DNA of 64,000 bases, from the NCBI GenBank assembly GCA_027493615.1, contig JAOSKK010000012.1, positions 248,001 through 312,000 of the forward strand, read 5' to 3'. The translations under genes were made by a program, and so were the position numbers. Of the stretch, positions 48,592-57,937 are shown piece after piece; within the stretch, counting starts at the first letter, position 1; every line of letters begins with the position of its first letter. The notes beneath the pieces were generated by a model. The model saw only the letters and a list, made by a program, of their open reading frames with translations, made no database searches and had not been told where the DNA came from. The stretch comes from Verrucomicrobiota bacterium. Lineage in GTDB: Bacteria > Verrucomicrobiota > Verrucomicrobiia > Limisphaerales > J093.

Positions 48592-49203
48592 TCAAGGCAG
48601 CGGCGAGACGGTCCAGTTGACCCGCTCCACCCGCGTCCCCCACTCGCGTTCGAGATTGGCGCTGATGTGGAGATGCCCTTCCCCCGTCAGCACCGCATCC
48701 GGGAGGGAGGTGGCCGGGTCAATCCGCAGCAGCTTCACGGCGAGATGCGCGCTCGCCGCCATCTGTCCACGAAGGTTGTCGGTGTTGGTGGTGCGCATCT
48801 GTAGGTCCAGGAGCTCATACCGGTAGTTCTCTCCCGCGACCCGCGACCACAGAATTCCCTTCACTTCGCTGGCCATCAGATGCGCGGCGCCGCTGGGGCT
48901 GAGGATGACCCGCCCCTCGAAGAGCAGGTCGGCGATCACCATCACCCGGGGATCATCCGGGACATCGGAGAAGGGGATGACAAAGAAGCCCGACACCTCG
49001 CCCTGCCGGACATCGGCCTGCGCCCGGATCTCGGGGGCCCAACCCATCCACAGCAAAGCCGTCAGGGCCGCCAGCGGAAGCCACCTTCCGGTTCGGCCGC
49101 GCAACGGACGTCGGCAGGCTCGAGGGGGGCGTTGATCGTCCATGCCGCACGGGGCATTGTCGTTCACTTCATTGGTCTCCACGGATTCGAATGTGCGTTT
49201 CAT
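48592..49203 (-). CDS. Exported protein of unknown function
   Basis: From ATG 49203 the product has 203 residues; an alternative ATG at 49143 gives 183. A basic region and a hydrophobic stretch 'WLPLAALTALLWMGWA' ending in 'AQA' form a signal peptide. The mature domain is beta-rich ('VSGFFVIPFSDVPDDPRVMV', 'FEGRVILSPSGAAHLMASEV') and I do not recognise it. It stands alone, divergent from the nuclease gene at 49742. The 170 bases between it and the PEP-CTERM gene are empty. Confidence 0.6.
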   Translation of the reverse strand: MKRTFESVETNEVNDNAPCGMDDQRPPRACRRPLRGRTGRWLPLAALTALLWMGWAPEIRAQADVRQGEVSGFFVIPFSDVPDDPRVMVIADLLFEGRVILSPSGAAHLMASEVKGILWSRVAGENYRYELLDLQMRTTNTDNLRGQMAASAHLAVKLLRIDPATSLPDAVLTGEGHLHISANLEREWGTRVERVNWTVSPLP

Positions 49204-49741
49204 CGTGTTGGTTTGTTGTCGCCGGACCGAGGCCCGACGTTGGGACGAGCGGGCTGGAGGCACCGCCCGTCCGGGTTCGTCATGGAAGTCTGCCGGAGCC
49301 TCACGGGGTCCCGTGAACCAAGCCCCGGCGAGGACTTCCCGGTCTAACGTGCGCAATTCCGTGACGAACTTGGCCAGCAGTACTGCGAGCCGTCTCCCAC
49401 CCATGGAATCGGCGGCATCCGCGGTAGGCCGCCCGTGGCTTCACCCTTCCCGCAGAGAACACCGATACCGCACTTCCCAGCCACCCCGCGTCCCACCCTC
49501 CGAGTGCGCCAAGCCCGGGGAGAACCGCAGTCTTGCCAGCAATCCCCAGGTTTTCGCCAGCTTTCCCGGTGTCTCTGCCGGCGCCTGCGTTAGCCTTGTA
49601 CCGAACCGAATGACGAACGGTGCAGAGGTACAAAGGGACGGACCGCAGGTGCAGGGAGCCCCGCTTTACGGAGAAGACGCCGGGCCTGCCCGCGGCGCCG
49701 GTCCGACGTGGGGCTCTTCCTGGGCACCGCCGTCGGCTGCC
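49204..49741. other. 538-base intergenic region between divergent genes
   Basis: No frame here gives a recognisable protein and no repeat of note is present. TTGTAC (49595-49600) and GTACAA could form a small hairpin ahead of the nuclease gene. Promoters for both flanking genes must lie here, but I cannot point to convincing boxes. Confidence 0.4.
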
Positions 49742-50384
49742 ATGCCGCTGCTCGTCGAGGCGGATGACCGCGAGGCACGCAGCGGCGTGGTTGCCGCTCT
49801 CCAGTCCTTGCCGGGCGTCACCGTGCAACTCCGGCGCCTCAAGACCGGCGACTACACGGTTGCCGGTCGATGCACGTTCGAGCGCAAGACCATCGTCGAT
49901 TTCGCGGCCTCGGTTGTCGACGGGCGGTTGTTCCGCCAGGCCGCTCGCCTGACGCGCAGCGGGGGACCTGCCGCCTTCCTCCTCGAAGGACGGTGGAGTG
50001 ATCTTGCCCAGGGCGCCATGCGGCAGGAGGCGCTTCAGGGCGCGCTGGTCTCGCTCAGCGTCGTGTTTGCCCTGCCGGTGTTGCGCTCGGCGGACCCGCA
50101 GGAAACGGCGCGCCTGCTCGTTTACGCCGGCCACCAACTGGGTCGTGTCGCCGAAGAACCGGCACCGACGCGGCATGGCTACCGGCCGCGCGGCGAACGG
50201 CGACGGCGGCTCTACGTCCTCGAAGGGCTGCCGGGGGTTGGTCCCCGCCGCGCGGCACAACTGCTCGACCGCTTCCGGAACCGTCGCTGCCGTGATGCAG
50301 GCGAGCTTCGAGGAACTCAGCTCACTTCCGGGCGTGGGCCCGGCCACGGCAGGCAAGATCACGCACCTTACCCAAGGCCGGTAG
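49742..50384 (+). CDS. ERCC4 (XPF-type) nuclease with helix-hairpin-helix tail (frameshift near 50277)
   Basis: The catalytic motif GD-Xn-ERK-X3-D is complete in 'KTGDYTVAGRCTFERKTIVD'. The nuclease domain covers about residues 1-145. One indel near 50277 links the first frame to 'FGTVAAVMQASFEELSSLPG' and gives a tandem HhH domain ('LEGLPGVGPRRAAQLLDRF', 'LPGVGPATAGKI'), total about 213 residues. Such stand-alone XPF-like nucleases cut branched DNA and are common in archaea but sporadic in bacteria, where they occur in mobile or repair contexts. No helicase is adjacent. Confidence 0.83.
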
Positions 50385-50398
50385 AGCGGCTCCCTCAG

Positions 50399-50477
50399 CC
50401 CAATCCCCGATGTTCGTAATCGGCGGGGAATCCAAGACGGGGCGTCCCTCCTCCGGTGACGAACCTCGGGGATTGGG
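50399..50477. repeat. Inverted repeat with 19-base arms (one mismatch)
   Basis: Positions 50399-50417 and 50459-50477 are inverted copies (18 of 19 match) around a 41-base loop, immediately after the nuclease gene. A smaller hairpin (50541-50548 with 50559-50566) and three TTCTGCC heptamers follow before 50590. The element may terminate transcription or be a short non-autonomous repeat. Confidence 0.6.
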
Positions 50478-50705
50478 GAGTGACGGGTCGCGCGGTTCAT
50501 CGGAAGCGTGCGATTTCTCTTGGGCCTGCACAGGAGCGATGAACGGGCCGGAAGGGACGCCCGTTCTGCCATCTCCATTCTGCCTTCTGCCACCCGGCCC
50601 ATGGGGGGCTCTCCGGGGTTGACAAAGGAGAGGATGCTGAAACGGTGTGGAGCGTGACTGGCCAACGGCTGGGGAGGTTGCCCGGCGGTTGCCGCTGCCT
50701 GGATC

Positions 50706-52144
50706 ATGAAACGCAATTGCCGTCCTCGACCGCTCCTCCGTGCGTTCCGCCTCGGCCTGACCCTCTTTGCCGCGCTCGCCATCCTTGCGGGCTACGCCGC
50801 CGACCGGCCCAACCTCATCTGGCTTATGGCCGACGACCTCGGCTACGGCGAGCTCGGCTGTTACGGCCAGCGGATCATCCAGACCCCGCATCTGGATCGG
50901 ATGGCGCGGGAGGGGCTCCGGTTCACCCAGTTCTACGCCGGGGCAACGGTATGTGCTCCCTCACGCAGCGTGCTCATGACCGGCCAACACCACGGCCGAA
51001 CGCGCGTTCGTGGCAATGCGGGACCCGCCAATCCTCGCGCCCAGGCGTTGCGTTCCGACGACGTCACCGTCGCCCGCGCCCTCCAGGCGGCCGGTTACAC
51101 GACCGCTCTCATCGGCAAGTGGGGCTTGGGAGACGTCGGTGCCGCCGAGAGCGGCCTGCCGCGCCGCCAGGGTTTCGATTACTTCTTCGGGTACCTTAAC
51201 CAGCATCATGCCCACAACCATTTCCCCGACCGCCTCTGGCGCAACGAGACGCAGATCCTGCTGCCCAACATCGTCACCCCGGTCGGCGACTACGGCGGTG
51301 GCTACGCCGAGGACGGTCTCCTGTACGCCGATGACCTCTTTGCCGACGAAGCCCTGAAGTTCATCGCCAACCACGCGTCCCGCCCGTTCTTCCTCTACTG
51401 GAGCCCGGTCATCCCGCATGCGAACAACGAGCGCAATCGCGAGCTCAAAGACGGCGCGCACGTGCCCGATTACGGCCCCTATGCCCGTCAGGATTGGCCC
51501 GCGCAGGACAAGGGGCACGCGGCGATGATCACCCGGCTGGACAGCTATGTGGGCCGGTTGCTTGAGTCGCTCGAGCGCCTGGACCTGGCGCACAACACGC
51601 TGGTCATCTTCACGAGTGACAACGGCCCGCACAACGAGAGCAGCCATCATCCCGAGCGCTTCCAGCCCGCCGGCCCCTCCGCGGTTTCAAACGCAGCCTG
51701 ACCGACGGGGGCATCCGCGTCCCCTGCATCGCGTGGTGGCCTGGGCGGGTACCGGCCGGCCGCGTGTCGTCGCATGTGGCGTACTTCGGTGACTGGTTCG
51801 CCACGGCCTGCGAGCTGGCCGGTACGCAGGTCCCGGAGGGCCTCGATTCGCTCAGCTTCGTCCCCGAACTGTTGGCCAACGGCCAGGGGCAGACCCGACA
51901 CGACTACTTGTACTGGGAGTTTCACGAGGGCGGCTTCAGCCAGGCGACCCTGTACCAGGGTCGTTGGAAGGCCATCCGCGAACGCCGCGCGGACGCGCCG
52001 CTCATGCTCTACGACCTCGCCCAGGACATCGGCGAACGAGACGACCTGGCTGCCCGGCACCCCGAGCTCGTCGCGAAACTCGATGCCTACCTCAAGACCG
52101 CCCGGAGCGAATCGGCCGACTGGCCGGTCAAGAACGCGCCATGA
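50706..52144 (+). CDS. Type I (arylsulfatase-family) sulfatase, exported (frameshift near 51677)
   Basis: A signal peptide precedes 'RPNLIWLMADDLGYGELGCY' with the metal aspartates. The formylglycine site 'CAPSRSVLMTGQ' has the Cys-x-Pro-Ser-Arg consensus, and 'GKWGLG' and 'TSDNGPHNE' complete the active site. Adding one C near 51677 restores 'LRGFKRSLTDGGIRVP' and a protein of about 479 residues. It should remove sulfate esters, probably from polysaccharides, in the periplasm or outside. It needs a formylglycine-generating enzyme, and neither SUMF1-like protein in this window has the right cysteines. It overlaps the next gene as ATGA. Confidence 0.92.
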
Positions 52145-53717
52145 CGCGCCGCACGAAGCTGCTCCTGGGCGGCACGGCTGCCGCGCTGGGCCTGGTGGTC
52201 CTCTTCCTGGTCGAGGAACGGATTCGCGGTCAGCTCTCGCTCGCCTCCTGGAAGCGCGCCATGGCCGCCCGCGGCGAACCGTTGGAAGTGGCCGTCCTCG
52301 ATCCCGCCTCGCGCGTCCCCGGGGCGCGCATCCTGGTACCGGCGCAGTTGCCTGCGTTGCTGTCGCTGCCTGGACGCACGGGGTCTGCCCACGAGCCCAC
52401 CACTCCCGGGGGATTGCCTCCCGGGAAGGAGGTGCTGCTCTGGGGACCGGCCGCTTGGGCCGGTTACCCGGCCCCCGCCCAGGCCTGCCGGATCTTTGCT
52501 CAGAGTTTTGCCCCGGTCCGCGAGCGATTGCCGGCGCTGCGTGCCTGGCTGACCAACGCACCTTTCGTGATTCAGCATGATTACGCACAGCTCTGGAGCC
52601 TCCAGTTCCCCCACCTGAACTCCCTCAAGAACGCGAGTCAGGTCCTGCGGTTGGCCACCCTCCTGGCGTTGCTCGAGGCCAACCCGACGGAGGCGCTTGA
52701 GAACCTCCTGGCCAGCCGCGCCTTGGTCTACAGCCTGCGCCATGAGGGCGTTCTCGTCACCCAGCTCACGCGGATGTCTCTCGGGGAGGTGGCCTTGGCC
52801 ACCGTGTGGCAGGCGCTCGAAGCCGACGACTGGACCGACGCGCAGCTCGCCGCACTCCAAGCAGCCTGGCAGGAACCCGCCTTCCTGGCCGGCACGGTGG
52901 ACGCCCTCCGGATGGAACGTGCCGCGTACCTCGAACAGCACGCCCGCGGTCGCCCCACCCGGTCGGAGCTGCGTCAGACGCTCGAGCTTATCCTGCCCTT
53001 TGACCGTGACGGTCAGGACTCCCCCTCGCCGGGTCAGACTCGGTGATGAACTGGCTCGGCCCGCTGCAGCATCGCGGCGCGGCGTTCCGACGCTTCGTGT
53101 TCGCCGAGCTCTGGCGCTTCGCTTGGTCCAGCCAGGATGCCTGCTTCTTTGGCCGGGCGATCCAAACACTTGCAGACGGGGCGGACGCCGCCCGCACACA
53201 CCGCGAGGTCCGGGCGTTCCCGGCCGAGCCGAACGGCGCCAATGCCGGCATTCCGGCCCTCGCCGTGCCCGCGGCGTTCGAGCGCCTGAACGCTTACAAC
53301 CGTCTCCGTTTCTGGTTCGCCGCTGCTTGCCTCGCACCGAACGAGAGGGCGTTGCAGAAGGCCCTCGCTGTGGACGCCTACGCCGAACTGGCGCGGACTG
53401 CGATCGCCCTCAAGCGCTATCGTCTCCGTCACGGCGAGTGGCCGGCGAACCTCGCGGCCCTGGTGCCCGCCTTCACCCCCACCCCGCCTCGGGACTGGAC
53501 GGACGGCCAGCCGCTTCGCTACCGGCGGAACGCCGACGGCGGCTTCACGCTGTACTCCGTCGGGGCCGACGGCCGGGATGACGGGGGCGACGCCCGACCG
53601 CACGAAGGGGAAGGACGCTCGATCCTTCAGGGCCGCGATTGGGTCTGGCCCCAGCGGGCGACGGACGCGGAGTTGCGTGCCGCCCAATCCGGCCGGTTTG
53701 GTCCGGGCAGTCCTTAG
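52141..53717 (+). CDS. Membrane-anchored protein of unknown function (frameshift near 53035)
   Basis: One N-terminal transmembrane segment ('LLLGGTAAALGLVVLFLV') is followed by a helical domain of about 400 residues. The C-terminal stretch 'GQPLRYRRNADGGFTLYSVG' resembles the end of type II secretion pseudopilin GspG and is typical of a verrucomicrobial family. The frame ends at 53046 and a second runs from 53043 to 53717; their overlap and continuous content indicate one protein of about 524 residues split by an indel. It is coupled to the sulfatase. Confidence 0.68.
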
Positions 53718-53784
53718 GCAGGTTCTCCCCATGCCGGCGTCATTCGGGTTGGTTTGATCCGCGAGCGCGTGTACGCTTCTGACC

Positions 53785-56151
53785 ATGTCGGAAGGACCAC
53801 CCGAGCGCCTCGATCCTGGTCAGGCCGCCGCCTGGCCGCCCAACGGGCAACAGCGGGTCACCCTCGTCTTCACCGACATTGTCGGATCGACCCGGCTGAA
53901 GCAGGCGCTGGGGAACACGCCGGGATCGAGCGCATCCAGGCCCACCACCGCCAGGTACGCGAACTCCTGGCCCAATCCCCCGACGCAGTCGAGGCGGGCA
54001 CCAGCGGCGATTCCTTCCTGCTTCTCTTCGCCCATCCGGCGACGGCGGTGCGCTTCGCGCTCCGGCTGCAACAGCAGTTGCGCGCGCAGGCGGTCGGTCA
54101 GGACCACCCCGTGTTCGATCGCGTCGGGATCCACACCGGCGACATCGTGGTCGAACGCAAGGGCACCGATCTGGAGCTCTTCGGGTCAGACGTGGATGCC
54201 GCCGCCCGCCTGACGGCGTTGGGTGGCCCCGACCAGATCCTGGCCAGCCAGGAAGCCTGGGCCGCAGCGCAGCCCGAGCTTGACCGGGATCCGCCCGGCG
54301 GGCTGGCACCCGTCCGCTGGCAACGCCATGGGCGCTATCGGCTCCGCGGCCTGGCGAAGCCCGTCACGCTGACGGAAGTGGGTGAACAGGGGCTGGCCCG
54401 TTGGAAAGCCCCGCGGCACACCTCCTCCGCCCCCCTTCGCACCGTGCTCGGGACAGGCACCGCGCTCGTGCTGCTGGCGGGCATGGCTTGGCTGCTGTCC
54501 CGCCCCCGACTCGCCACGCCCTCCCACGAGCACCCTGGCCTTGCTGGCGGCCGGAGGTCCGGCGGACAGCGCCGGCGACCAGACGCTGCTCGAAGGTCTG
54601 GCTCAGGTCACCCTCGGCCGTCTGGCCCAGCTCAAGCAGGAGCGGGCCCTGCCGCTGCGACTGGTTCCGAACACGGACCTGCTGGCCGAGCGGGTCGAGA
54701 GCGTGAACGAAGCCCGCCGACGCCTGGGTGCCACGCATGTCCTGTCGCTGCGCTGGCTCCAGGACCTCGACCGCACCCGCCTGAGCATCACCCTCGAAGA
54801 CACCCGCACCGCCGACACCGTCGGGGCCGACATCCTCGAGGTGGTCGACGCCAATCTGCTCAGTGCCGGCCAGCGCGTCGCCGAGCAGGTGGCCGCCTGG
54901 CTCAGGCTCTCCGACGCCCCCTTCTCCCGCCCGTGCGCAGCTCCACCGAGACCACCAACGCCGAAGCCTACCGGCTCTACCTGCAAGGCATGGGTGAACT
55001 GGGCCGCTATGATCCGAGCCTTCAGGCCAGCAATGCCGTTGGTCTGCTCGAAGGCGCGGTGAGTCTGGACCCGGGATTCGCGCCCGCCTTCGCCGCCCTC
55101 GGCGAGGCTTTACTGGCGTCTCTACGAACGTACCCAGGAACGACCTTACATCGAGGATGCTTTCAACAGCGCCGTGCGCGCCATCGAGCTCAGCACCAAC
55201 CACCTTGCCGCCGCCCACTTCACCCTCGGCCTGGTGCGGCTCGGCCGGGGTCAGCCCGGCCAGGCCATTGCCTCCTTCCGCCAGGCGCTCACCCTCGATC
55301 CGGGGTACGTCCGCGCGCGCACCTGGCTCGCCCGCGCCTACGAGGAGGCCGGCGACTACGCGACCGCCGAAGCGATCCACCTCGAAGCCGCCCGGCAGGA
55401 CGAGGGCGACTGGCGCGCCTGGCGTTCCCTGGGCGTGTTCTACGCCAACCGCACCGACCGGCTCGGAGACGCCGAGCGCTGCTTCCGCCGCGTGATCGAG
55501 CTGACGCCGGACAACTACTCGGGGTATGCGAACCTGGGTGGCCTGCTCTTTCTGCAGGGCCGCTTTCCCGAGGCCGCCCGTCTCCTGGAGCAGTCGATCG
55601 CCTTGAAACCCACCGCGCAGGCCTGCTCGAACCTGGGGACCATCCGCTTCTTCGAACACCAGTTCGACCAGGCCGCCGCCTGGTCGGTGCGAGCCACCGA
55701 ACTCGACCCGCGCCACTACGTCTGGTGGGGCAACCTGGCCGACGCCCGCCGCTACACCGACCCCACGGGTACGTCCGCCGCGAGCGCCTACCGCGAGGCC
55801 GTCACCCTGGCCGAGGCCAGCCTCCGCGTGAACCGCAAACAGCCACTCGTCCTCGCCGACCTGGCCGTTTACCACGCCTTTCTCGGCGACCCGCAGGCCG
55901 CCCGTGCCGCCCTCGCGGAAGCCCTGGCCACCGGAACCCCTGATGCCTCGGTGTGGTTCCAGGCCGCCCTGGCCAGCGAACGAATGGGGGACCGCTCCAC
56001 CGCGCTCGGGTTTCTGCTTGAGGCTTTGCGCGCCGGTTGTCCCCGGCATACTGTGGACCGTCACCCGGACCTCGAGTCGCTGCGTCAGGATCCAGCGGCG
56101 TGGGCAGAGATCCCCGCGCCCCCGGCGACCGAGGCCGGCCAACCACGCTGA
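53785..56151 (+). CDS. Class III adenylate/guanylate cyclase fused to TPR repeats (four or more frameshifts)
   Basis: The N-terminus 'RVTLVFTDIVGSTRLKQALG' has the metal-binding Asp of class III cyclases. The next frame gives 'GTSGDSFLLLFAHPATAVRF', 'RVGIHTGDIVVERKGTDLEL' and 'FGSDVDAAARLTALG'. A transmembrane helix ('LRTVLGTGTALVLLAGMAWL') follows, then a periplasmic-type TolB-like segment and TPRs ('LAAAHFTLGLVRLGRGQPGQ', 'YANLGGLLFLQGRFPEAARL'). Frame changes lie near 53915, 54540, 54930 and 55110. Intact length is about 785 residues. It likely makes cyclic AMP in response to signals read by the TPR half; the second substrate-specifying residue is not clear. Confidence 0.78.
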
Positions 56152-56155
56152 ACCC

Positions 56156-56518
56156 ATGCTCACCGACTCCAACCTCAAGACCTTCGAGATCGCCGTGTCC
56201 ATCGACCCCAAGGGCGGTCTCCGCTTCGACCCCTCCCCGGATGTCCAGGCCGGACGCGGCGATCACATCGTCTGGAAATCCACCGACGGCGACCTTGTTC
56301 TCTTCATTGCCGGACAGGAACTCGACGCCCGGTTCGCCCGCAACTCGCCGTTCGTCAAGTACTTGTACTGCGACGGACGCCAGGGAGGCCAGGGCGAAGC
56401 CGTCGTCCGTCCCCAAGTCCGGGCCAACGCCGACGCCGGCACTTACAAGTACACCCTGCTGCTCTTCGCCAACGACGGCACCAAGTACGAGGTCGATCCC
56501 CGCATCATCATCCGCTGA
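56156..56518 (+). CDS. Small conserved beta-rich protein
   Basis: The 120-residue product starts 5 bases after the cyclase gene. Its pattern ('FEIAVSIDPKGGLRFDP', 'GDHIVWKSTDGDLVLFIAG', 'AGTYKYTLLLFANDGTKYEV') suggests an immunoglobulin- or cupredoxin-like sandwich, without a complete copper site and without a signal peptide. I cannot name the family. Cotranscription with the cyclase is likely. Confidence 0.6.
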   Translation: MLTDSNLKTFEIAVSIDPKGGLRFDPSPDVQAGRGDHIVWKSTDGDLVLFIAGQELDARFARNSPFVKYLYCDGRQGGQGEAVVRPQVRANADAGTYKYTLLLFANDGTKYEVDPRIIIR

Positions 56519-56534
56519 TGACAGAACTGTCATC
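56517..56534 (+). promoter_or_regulatory. Perfect palindromic operator resembling a CusR/CopR box
   Basis: GATGACAG-AA-CTGTCATC is a perfect 8-bp inverted repeat overlapping the stop codon of the upstream gene. It contains TGACA-n4-TGTCA, the core of CusR/CopR-type response regulator sites. It lies 114 bases before the Spy-like gene and ahead of the response regulator and kinase genes, so autoregulation is likely. Confidence 0.6.
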
Positions 56535-56648
56535 CGCGCCCGCGGCTTCCGTTCATCCGGCCGCACTCTGTCCTGGATGGAACGACGCACTGGGGTGCGA
56601 CGGTCCCGAAAGAAAACGGAATACAACGACAGCCTTAATCGGAACACC

Positions 56649-57165
56649 ATGAAACGTCCATCCATCACCCGCTTCTGTCTGGCGGCCCTGCTGCTCGGCA
56701 GCCCCGCCTTCACCCTCCAGGCCCAGGACAGCGCCAACCCGTCCTGCCCTTGGGGACATCCCCCCCGGCTACGGCCGCAACCTCACGCCGGAAGAACGCG
56801 CGGCCCAGCGCGCCGCCTGTGACGAGTACCTGACGACGCTGCGCGACAAGCAGGCCCAAGGCCTGCTCACCGCCGAGGAACAAGCCTGGCTCGAACGGTT
56901 CGAACAACGACGCGCCCCGGGAGGCGTTGATCGCCCCCGCGATGGTCGCGGGCAAGGCTTCGGTCCGGCCAACGGCCGGCGCGGCGGTCCCGGTTACCGG
57001 GACGCCGAGGGCCGCCCGGGCGGTCGCGGTTTCGGTCCGGCCGAACGCGGCGGCCAACGTCATCGCCAGGGACAGGGGCAGGGACTCCGCGACGGCACCG
57101 GCCCCCGGCATGCCCAGGACGCCCCTCCGGCCGAGGTTCCGCCGCCGCCCCGCGGCCGACGTTGA
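56649..57165 (+). CDS. Small periplasmic Spy/CpxP-like protein, Gly/Arg-rich tail (frameshift near 56762)
   Basis: A signal peptide ('MKRPSITRFCLAALLLGSPA') is followed, after one indel in the C6 run near 56762, by 'GYGRNLTPEERAAQRAACDE' and 'GLLTAEEQAWLERFEQR'. Two LTPEER/LTAEEQ motifs match the LTxxQ elements of the Spy/CpxP periplasmic chaperones. The last 75 residues are very rich in Gly, Arg and Pro. Its position before a two-component pair mirrors the cpxP-cpxRA arrangement, although here all genes point the same way. Intact length is about 171 residues. Confidence 0.6.
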
Positions 57166-57253
57166 ATCCCCTGCACTCGCGGACGGCGGCGCCCGCGCCG
57201 CCGTCCGCGTCCTGCCGCCCGGCGATGTTGCGCTGCCGGTTCCCGGGTTCGCC

Positions 57254-57937
57254 ATGAAGATCCTGGTCATCGAAGACGAGAAGAAGATCGCGTCCCTCAT
57301 CCAGAAGGGGCTCGAGGCTCAGGGGTTCGTCGTCGATGTCGCCCACCATGGGGACGAGGGTTACGCCCTGGCCACTTCCCATGCCTACGACGCCCTCGTG
57401 CTCGACATCATGCTGCCGGGGCGGGACGGCCTGAGCATCCTTCGCCAACTCCGCGAACAGAAACGCAGCGTGCCGGTCCTCCTCCTCACCGCCCGCAGCG
57501 GACTCAGCGAGCGCGTCGAGGGCCTGAACCTCGGCGCCGACGACTATCTCGCCAAACCCTTCTACATCGAGGAACTCACGGCCCGGCTCCAGGCCATCAT
57601 CCGGCGCGCCGCCGGGCGCCCCCAAAGCCTGCTCGAGGTCGGCGATCTCACCGTCAACCTGCTCACCCGCGAGACCCGACGCGGCGACCGCAAGATCGAG
57701 CTTACTTCCCGCGAGTTCGCGCTCCTCGAGTATCTCGCCCGCTCGCCCGGGCGGGTTTTCACGCGCGCCCAGATCTGCGAGCAGGTCTGGCGCTACGATT
57801 TCGACCCGGGCACCAACCTGGTGGATGTCTACATTCAGCGGCTGCGTCGCAAGCTCGACGACGACTCGCCCGTGAAGCTGATCGAGACCCTCCGCGGGGT
57901 CGGTTACCGGCTCAAGGGGCGGCGACTAAACGCATGA
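57254..57937 (+). CDS. OmpR/PhoB-family response regulator
   Basis: The 227-residue protein has a receiver domain with acidic pocket 'VIEDEKK', phospho-acceptor Asp in 'LVLDIMLPGRDGL', 'LLLTARSG' and Lys in 'ADDYLAKPF'. The C-terminal winged helix has 'LTSREFALLEYLARSPGRVF' and 'VDVYIQRLRRKLDDD'. It resembles CusR/CopR/QseB regulators, in keeping with the operator at 56517. It overlaps its kinase gene as ATGA. Confidence 0.95.
   Translation: MKILVIEDEKKIASLIQKGLEAQGFVVDVAHHGDEGYALATSHAYDALVLDIMLPGRDGLSILRQLREQKRSVPVLLLTARSGLSERVEGLNLGADDYLAKPFYIEELTARLQAIIRRAAGRPQSLLEVGDLTVNLLTRETRRGDRKIELTSREFALLEYLARSPGRVFTRAQICEQVWRYDFDPGTNLVDVYIQRLRRKLDDDSPVKLIETLRGVGYRLKGRRLNA

Noticed and set aside
50706..52144. 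Activation of the sulfatase by a SUMF1-like protein in the window
   Set aside because: Neither SUMF1-like protein has the FGE cysteine pair; the activator must be encoded elsewhere.
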